From Siphonodentalium dalli (lineage: Eukaryota; Mollusca; Scaphopoda; Gadilida; Siphonodentaliidae), in contig CP136061.1 of assembly GCA_032622095.1 (NCBI GenBank), positions 20,710,991 through 20,774,990 of the forward strand: DNA of 64,000 nucleotides. Direction: 5' to 3'. A model generated the notes under the pieces. That model was not told the DNA's origin. It saw only the letters and a list, made by a program, of their open reading frames with translations, and did no database searches. Below are positions 58,821-64,000 of the stretch, in pieces (position 1 is the stretch's first letter; each line of letters opens with the position of its first letter). The position numbers were made by a program, and so were the translations under genes.

Positions 58821-58952
58821 GTCATCTTCATTGTATGGATCCATAGCCAATGTTCTTTTGAGAAAGTCAACTGAGGTAGAAATGTCAGGGTTAGGAGCCT
58901 GTTCTGGTATGTCTGGTGCACTCATGTTGACTGCTTCCTCATCGGCAGAGGC
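58821..58952 (-). CDS. AK9: AK9 exon: acidic N-terminus, probable start codon
   Basis: First exon I can place. The acceptor (tttttcag before 58952) and donor (gtaagtca after 58821) are both good. It is 132 bp, 44 codons, read in phase 0. Residues 10 onward read MSAPDIPEQAPNPDISTSVD and end LAMDPYNEDD. The ATG at 58925-58923 is a likely start, because AK9 proteins have a short acidic stretch (a D-x-x-x-E-D-E type string) just before the first P-loop. An upstream exon is still possible, since the frame stays open through the acceptor. It joins in phase 0 to the P-loop exon at 57.3 kb. Confidence 0.75.
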
Positions 58953-59039
58953 CTGAAAAACATTGATGATTATGAAGTCTGAAAACAATTTCAAGTTGAA
59001 TTTGGAAATTCCATATAATTTTATAAGCCACAGAAGACA

Positions 59040-62000
59040 CAAGAATATTCACTGAACAGGAAAAATTTCATAACAAACTGCACCCACTTTATTATATGAC
59101 GTTGTTTGGTATATACATGTATATATATATAGATATCACAGATATAGTGATATAAATGAACATTTTTGGAATGAAATTTTGAGTCCATTTTGGGAAAAGC
59201 ATAGTCCTCCAAAGTAGACTTACCAGGAAAGAACTTTGATGGGAACGAACACGTCGAACAGTAGTAAATGTCAAAATATAAATCATAAAAATAAGTTGGG
59301 CCAAAATTAATAAATTGTTTGTTTGTCCACACCCATACCCAAGAATTTTCAGGTGGGTAGGTAGGTAGGGATTTGTTTTGGATTTTTTTTTGCAAGGTGG
59401 AATGTCATACTAATGGTCCCCTCCATGGTGCAGGCCGAGGATATCAATATTAATAAATAGTCAGGGATTAATTTGATAACAAATTAAAAATTTAATAGTT
59501 GGAAAAACGCAAGAACAATAAATAATTATGCTGTTCAGTCACAGTTGCTGGAGTTTCTGACCGAAAGTGAGCTTCTCAGACAACATACCACTACTAAAAA
59601 AATATATATATATATTAAAAAAAAAAATTAAAAAAATTTTAGCGATCTGAATAAAAGAATTTCCAGTCGGGCATTAAAATCGAGTCGGTCGGGGCGAGGA
59701 CAAACAAATACCTTTTTAATTATGGCCTTGGCTTTGGTAAATATACCCCAAAAGTCGCTGTGACACTGTGAGATGCATGGTGAAAATGGGAGACTCATGA
59801 CGAATCTGGGAGAAGTAACAGGTCTGAACCTCATCTACACTGATTATTTTGTGAATCAATTTCTTCCACCCATCTTATGTTGACTTATGTAATAAAATCC
59901 CGTTGTTAGCTTTCTTGACAGTTAGCAACCAAAATCATGTGATGTGTTAATTATATACGCCTGTAGTCCTGTAGTCCAGATGCCCAATATCCAACAGACC
60001 ACCAAGGAAGCTGCAATTTTGTAAGTCAGACTTCAACCCTTCTATACGAGTAGGAAATATTCAGATAATAAGTTCAACATACAGTCCTCAAAATTAGCCA
60101 CAGCAATAAGTAATGCCATAACAACATTTGGAATCTAAGTATTAAATTGCCATGGGAAATTTTCCCTAATTTTGAGGGCTGCACATTGGTTGTTTGTTGA
60201 ACTTATTATCTAAACATTTCCCAGAAAAGAATATGAATCCTTCATCACTTGTAATAACGTTTTGTCATACTGTCTGCTCATTTATAATAGACCATTCCAA
60301 TGTATATTTTTATAACTGAGTGGGAGAATCCATTTAGTAAAGAAAAGGTACAAAACAAATATTATTGGGAGCATGGAGTGTGGGATGGCCACAAATTTAA
60401 AAACTAACAAGAAAGTCATAACTTGCTTAAATGAAAATAGATGCCAATGAAATTAAAACCATATGCAATATTCTAATAAACTATGATTTTGTTTATATAA
60501 ACAAACATCAAAGAGTTATTTATCGATGCAGATTAAACAAAATATCACTATCTACATTCCCAGTAATATGAGTATATACCATTCATCCCAAATCAATTTA
60601 TTTTATACCATGATATCTCTAAGAAAAAAATCTTAGTAGAAACAATTTTTGCTCCCTAACTTGGCCATTGCAGAGCTAGAAATTAGCATTAATTAATTAG
60701 TAAATGAACTTCAATTATGAATTTATGAACAGCTACATGATTAAAATTTAAATGGCAATTGTTGTTGTTCGTAAAATTAAACAAACCAATATCGATGTGA
60801 GTGGTCCAACAATTTGCTATGGGTCCCTATTTGCTGAGGCCTCTTAAGTTAATCTCAGCTGTAGCTCATTTGAATACAAATGAATTAAGCCTCGTAAAAC
60901 ACTGCTATTAAAATGTTTTATTATATTTCACTTAGACAGTCCTTGAAATTGGAACTTAAATTCTTCTATGGCATTGCTTCACACTTTAAATTCTAAATTA
61001 TCTTTCTACGTTTTTTTTTACAGCATTGGCTTTTGCCATTGCAACTTTTGTGGGCGGCTTGGAGATCAATATATAAGAGACCAATAAAATGTAATTCGCT
61101 CCGAAACATGCGTATTAATAATTTGTGCTAATTTTATTGATTCAGTGTGAGGCCATAAGTATGTGTGCATGCTTCATTTGGTTAGTGGTATGATGATGCT
61201 ATTATGGAAATTGTGGCTTAAGTCCTGAAGAAGGTACTATAAATCATTGTTAATATGGAATCTTAGAGAAAATTTATTTGGTAACTTTCTTCTTTTTTAT
61301 TTCAGAAATAAATTTTGACAGATGAAATTATAAGGGACGAAGGCATCCACACCTAAGACCTCTGCGATTAATTATTGTGGCTTGGGATAATGAGATATCC
61401 ACAAAGTGACCTCGATCTTCAAATAGATTTTTTAAATAAATAATACTAAATGAATATAATGTTAATTAATTCTTTATATTTAAATTAATTAAACTTCTGA
61501 TATCTGATTCTGAACTCCCTTACACTGGTCAGGTACGTTATACTACGAACCGGCGGCTGGTTCAGCTGGGGCAAGGACCATGCAGTCCAATGGGTCGAAA
61601 TTCATCAGCGACAACTGACTTTAAATTTCTACTTCATCGAAGTAAAATTCTACAGCATTCATGATTGTTCATTGCTTCACATGTACGGTGCTTCTTCAGT
61701 GCGCGAAAACAAATATTAATTAAAAATTTAGAACAAGACGTCATGGTGCGCAAAATTGCAGTTGGCACCCAAGAAGAAAGAAAGAAGAAGACATAGATCT
61801 TCAAACTCACAAGAATGCAAAGAGGGTGTAAACTTCAAAAATATCGTTTCGAAGCTTCACATGATGTGTGACCTTCACAAATTATAATACATTTAGATAT
61901 TTGAGTTTATTGACAAATCAAGGCCAAGAGCTTGAAGAGGAAGTCCACAAACATGCCTAAAATTATGGGGACCTCTAAACTTTCGTGAGGTCTAACCCAC

Positions 62001-64000
62001 CTCCAGACTCGGCCGGCCCTCATAATTGGTTAGAGCAATCAGCAATGCCGAAGCCAAACAATCTGAATTAAGAATAAGAATAACTTTGTCTTCAATAAAA
62101 CTAAGACGTAAGAGGGCTAGGCTCCATAACACGAAAGTGATGAATGGAATGGATCTGTGATAGTGTCCTGCAATGGCTGCATGAATACTGTTGGACCAGT
62201 AAATTATGAGTATATAATGACAGTAAGTATGTCATGACTATGAGTCTATGTGAACATTCAGACGACCATGATTCAATCGTAATTTTAGTGGAAGGATTTC
62301 CATCGTTGGAAGTAACCGGTATTTATAGACTGCGCATGCTCAAGTCAAAATCGCAAGTAAAAAAATAATATCAAGCACTGTTTGATTTTAGATTCGAAAT
62401 CGTGGCATATCCTTGCCCTTGGATACATATGTACCTCCACTTACGACGTAATCGCAGTCGTGTGTATGTAAAAATTGTGGCTGGAAGTGGAAAGATCGCA
62501 GGGCAGTCAATCACATGCTTTACGAACAACCTACAATATCATCATGTACGACAACATCGCAATCGTGTGAACAAAGTATCCACGATCTCGTCAGGCCCAA
62601 TTCCTCCATTTACTGATTTAGCCTATTTTAGGTTTAATAATAATACCATTTTTATATTTGTAACGTCACGTAAACGTGGTCATCTATGAGTCACTATGAG
62701 TCTGACTATGAGTATGACTGTGCATCTTTGTATATGACTGTATCATCCATCCAGGGCCTTGAGGGCAAATAATCTCACTCACTCAGAGATTGAGAGTCAG
62801 TTGACAAACCGATGTCAATTATAATTTAGATCAAGTTCAATTCCAATTTCTAACTATTTTTTTTTTAATTTAAAAACACAGTCTAACTTCAGATCATGAA
62901 AACACTTTATTTCAATTCAATGAAAACAGAAACGTTGTGTCAGCGAAATATCCTGATAATGTTGGATCACATCAGTTGTAACAGTATCAATATAAATAGG
63001 TTAGTCCGTGAAAAATAATGGAAAAATGGGCAAATAATAAACCTTTTCTTCAACGCGATCCTCCATTTTTGTTTGGTTACCAAGGAAGTCACGGAAACGA
63101 CCGAGAGCTATGCAAGTCCACTCTTCGGACAAAATATTGCTGCCGTATATATAACCGGTCATATAGTCCGGCAACCAAACCGCGATTTTTGGCCAATGTG
63201 GGTTTTCGCGTATAAAGTATTTTTCTTTGCGGATTCCAGTGACCTAGGGGTACATTCTGAAGAATCCACCGGCTTACTAGCTGGCAGCGTTGAGGGATTT
63301 GAGAAATTGGAGTAAATACCAAGATGGCCGTCAAAATGGTATCCTTGCCAAAGGGATGTTTCTACTGGTAAATAACAAGAAATGTATAGCACCAGCACAC
63401 TGTTTATGATTCTGGATCTCAATATGTTTTTTCAGCTGAATTTGTGATGATGGTTTCAAAGATGGCTGTCAAGATGGCAGCTTGAATTCGGGAAAATATT
63501 AGTTCCCAACAAAAAAACTAGTACCGGTATGTGGACTAGCTCCTATTGGCCAAAGGGCTAAAGTCAGTCTGACATAAATAGATATACAACCGGAACCTTG
63601 GTTGGTGTTTTCTTATGTAGATGAACACGAACCAAAATAAATCATGTCACTTAACTTATACTGAAATGATATGAACAAAATGTTGATATATAACACGCGT
63701 TCTGACAAAAATTATACTAGACTTGACAGTGGGTATCATTCATTTTTGTTTAACCATGTGTTCACCCTTTGTGGTACAACTTATATGCACTAATTATTTA
63801 GTAAATCAGATGGAAAGTTGATCTTATTCAATGAGTTGTTTTTTTATGGCAGAAGCCTGTAGTACCTTACAAAATATCCCTTATAAAAACCCACTCTGGT
63901 AAAAGCCTGGTTCTACTCTAATGTGGTAAAGTAAGGTTAACAATGTTTTTACTCAGTTAAAACCCATGTAAAAAGGACACACCCTTGTAAATTCCATGTA
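59040..64000. other. Upstream region of AK9, no confident gene
   Basis: Holds a 'type T' MITE (about 60033-60350, with a nested gctgcacattgg-type palindrome), an AT microsatellite near 59590, and dispersed repeats near 62018. Small open frames near 62402-62689 and 63018-63422 have no recognisable domain. A donor-like site (TTTCCTG|GTAAGT at 59224) could belong to a 5' exon. AAGATGGC motifs near 63322, 63462 and 63472 may hint at a promoter, without proof. Confidence 0.4.
60033..60350. mobile_element. 'Type T' MITE (diverged)
   Basis: TCAACCCTTCTATACGAG left and CATTTAGTAAAGAAAAGG right, with the atctaaacatttcccagaaa block. A ~95-bp palindromic insert (cctcaaaattagccacagc ... ctaattttgagggctgc) splits the ttgaacttattat part. 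Confidence 0.6.

Noticed and set aside
59224-59304. Upstream AK9 exon ending TTTCCTG|GTAAGT
   Set aside because: Good donor, and the phase would fit, but I see no convincing acceptor or conserved residues; may be a 5' non-coding exon.
59628-59834. Minus-strand frame with Arg/Pro-rich peptide
   Set aside because: Resembles dispersed repeat sequence, with no splice context and no domain.
63074-63092. X-box (RFX site) near ggttaccaaggaag, attractive because AK9 is linked to cilia
   Set aside because: Only the left half matches the consensus; the right half differs at key positions, and it is 4 kb from the first exon.

Overview
Animal genomic DNA: AT-rich and crowded with interspersed and tandem repeats, with one long split gene on the minus strand. 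Several interspersed repeats resemble those I know from mollusc genomes, for example the gacctgtatttt / caccaaattt type blocks, the gacagacagac plus attccagtatacccc block near 51.2 kb, and the 'aaggtcaaggtcaggt' block near 11.7 kb. The best guess is a mollusc, probably a bivalve. That is an impression, not a proof.

The gene is an orthologue of adenylate kinase 9 (AK9), a very large multi-domain nucleoside monophosphate kinase. It is transcribed from right to left. Its 5' coding end is near 58.95 kb and its 3' part runs off the left edge. I could place 20 exons with consistent splice phases, plus two weaker candidates at 1661-1692 and 34267-34299, about 900 residues in all. In transcription order they encode: an acidic N-terminus (58.9 kb); the first NMP-kinase unit with P-loop, substrate-binding segment, LID-like exon and C-terminal part (57.4-50.7 kb); the second NMP-kinase unit with its own P-loop (49.2-48.6 kb and 24.7-23.2 kb); and, both inside the second unit and after it, a string of small acidic exons that start and end in phase 1 (36.3, 26.1, 18.5, 12.6, 10.9 and 7.2 kb). 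Two exons next to each other (49.1 kb and 48.6 kb) each carry a one-base homopolymer indel that breaks the frame. These are more likely assembly errors than gene death.

The introns hold the unusual material. (1) A 53-bp minisatellite of about 145 units fills 37.7-48.55 kb. Each unit is a copy of the 3' end of an AK9 exon plus its 5' splice site. (2) A 52-bp minisatellite of about 18 units (18.5-19.5 kb) is built in the same way from a 3' splice site. (3) The LID exon has three partial downstream copies that carry its donor site. (4) At least 18 TTAA-flanked or related MITE-like elements belong to families with different ends, yet share the same ~67-bp palindrome (CCAATGCATTCTCTTATATA...). (5) Several transposons have readable target-site duplications: a hAT at 2.8-4.0 kb, partly re-duplicated; a 3,001-bp element with ~515-535-bp terminal inverted repeats at 26.65-29.65 kb; a TTAA-flanked element with a THAP relic at 43.4-46.2 kb; a 326-bp hairpin element at 47.8 kb; and a hAT-type MITE at 58.4 kb. 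The last-but-two and last-but-one sit inside the 53-bp array, and their removal restores a perfect array unit.

To the right of 59 kb I see no confident coding sequence. That part is upstream DNA or a long first intron. I found no rRNA, tRNA or CRISPR, and no second protein-coding host gene.
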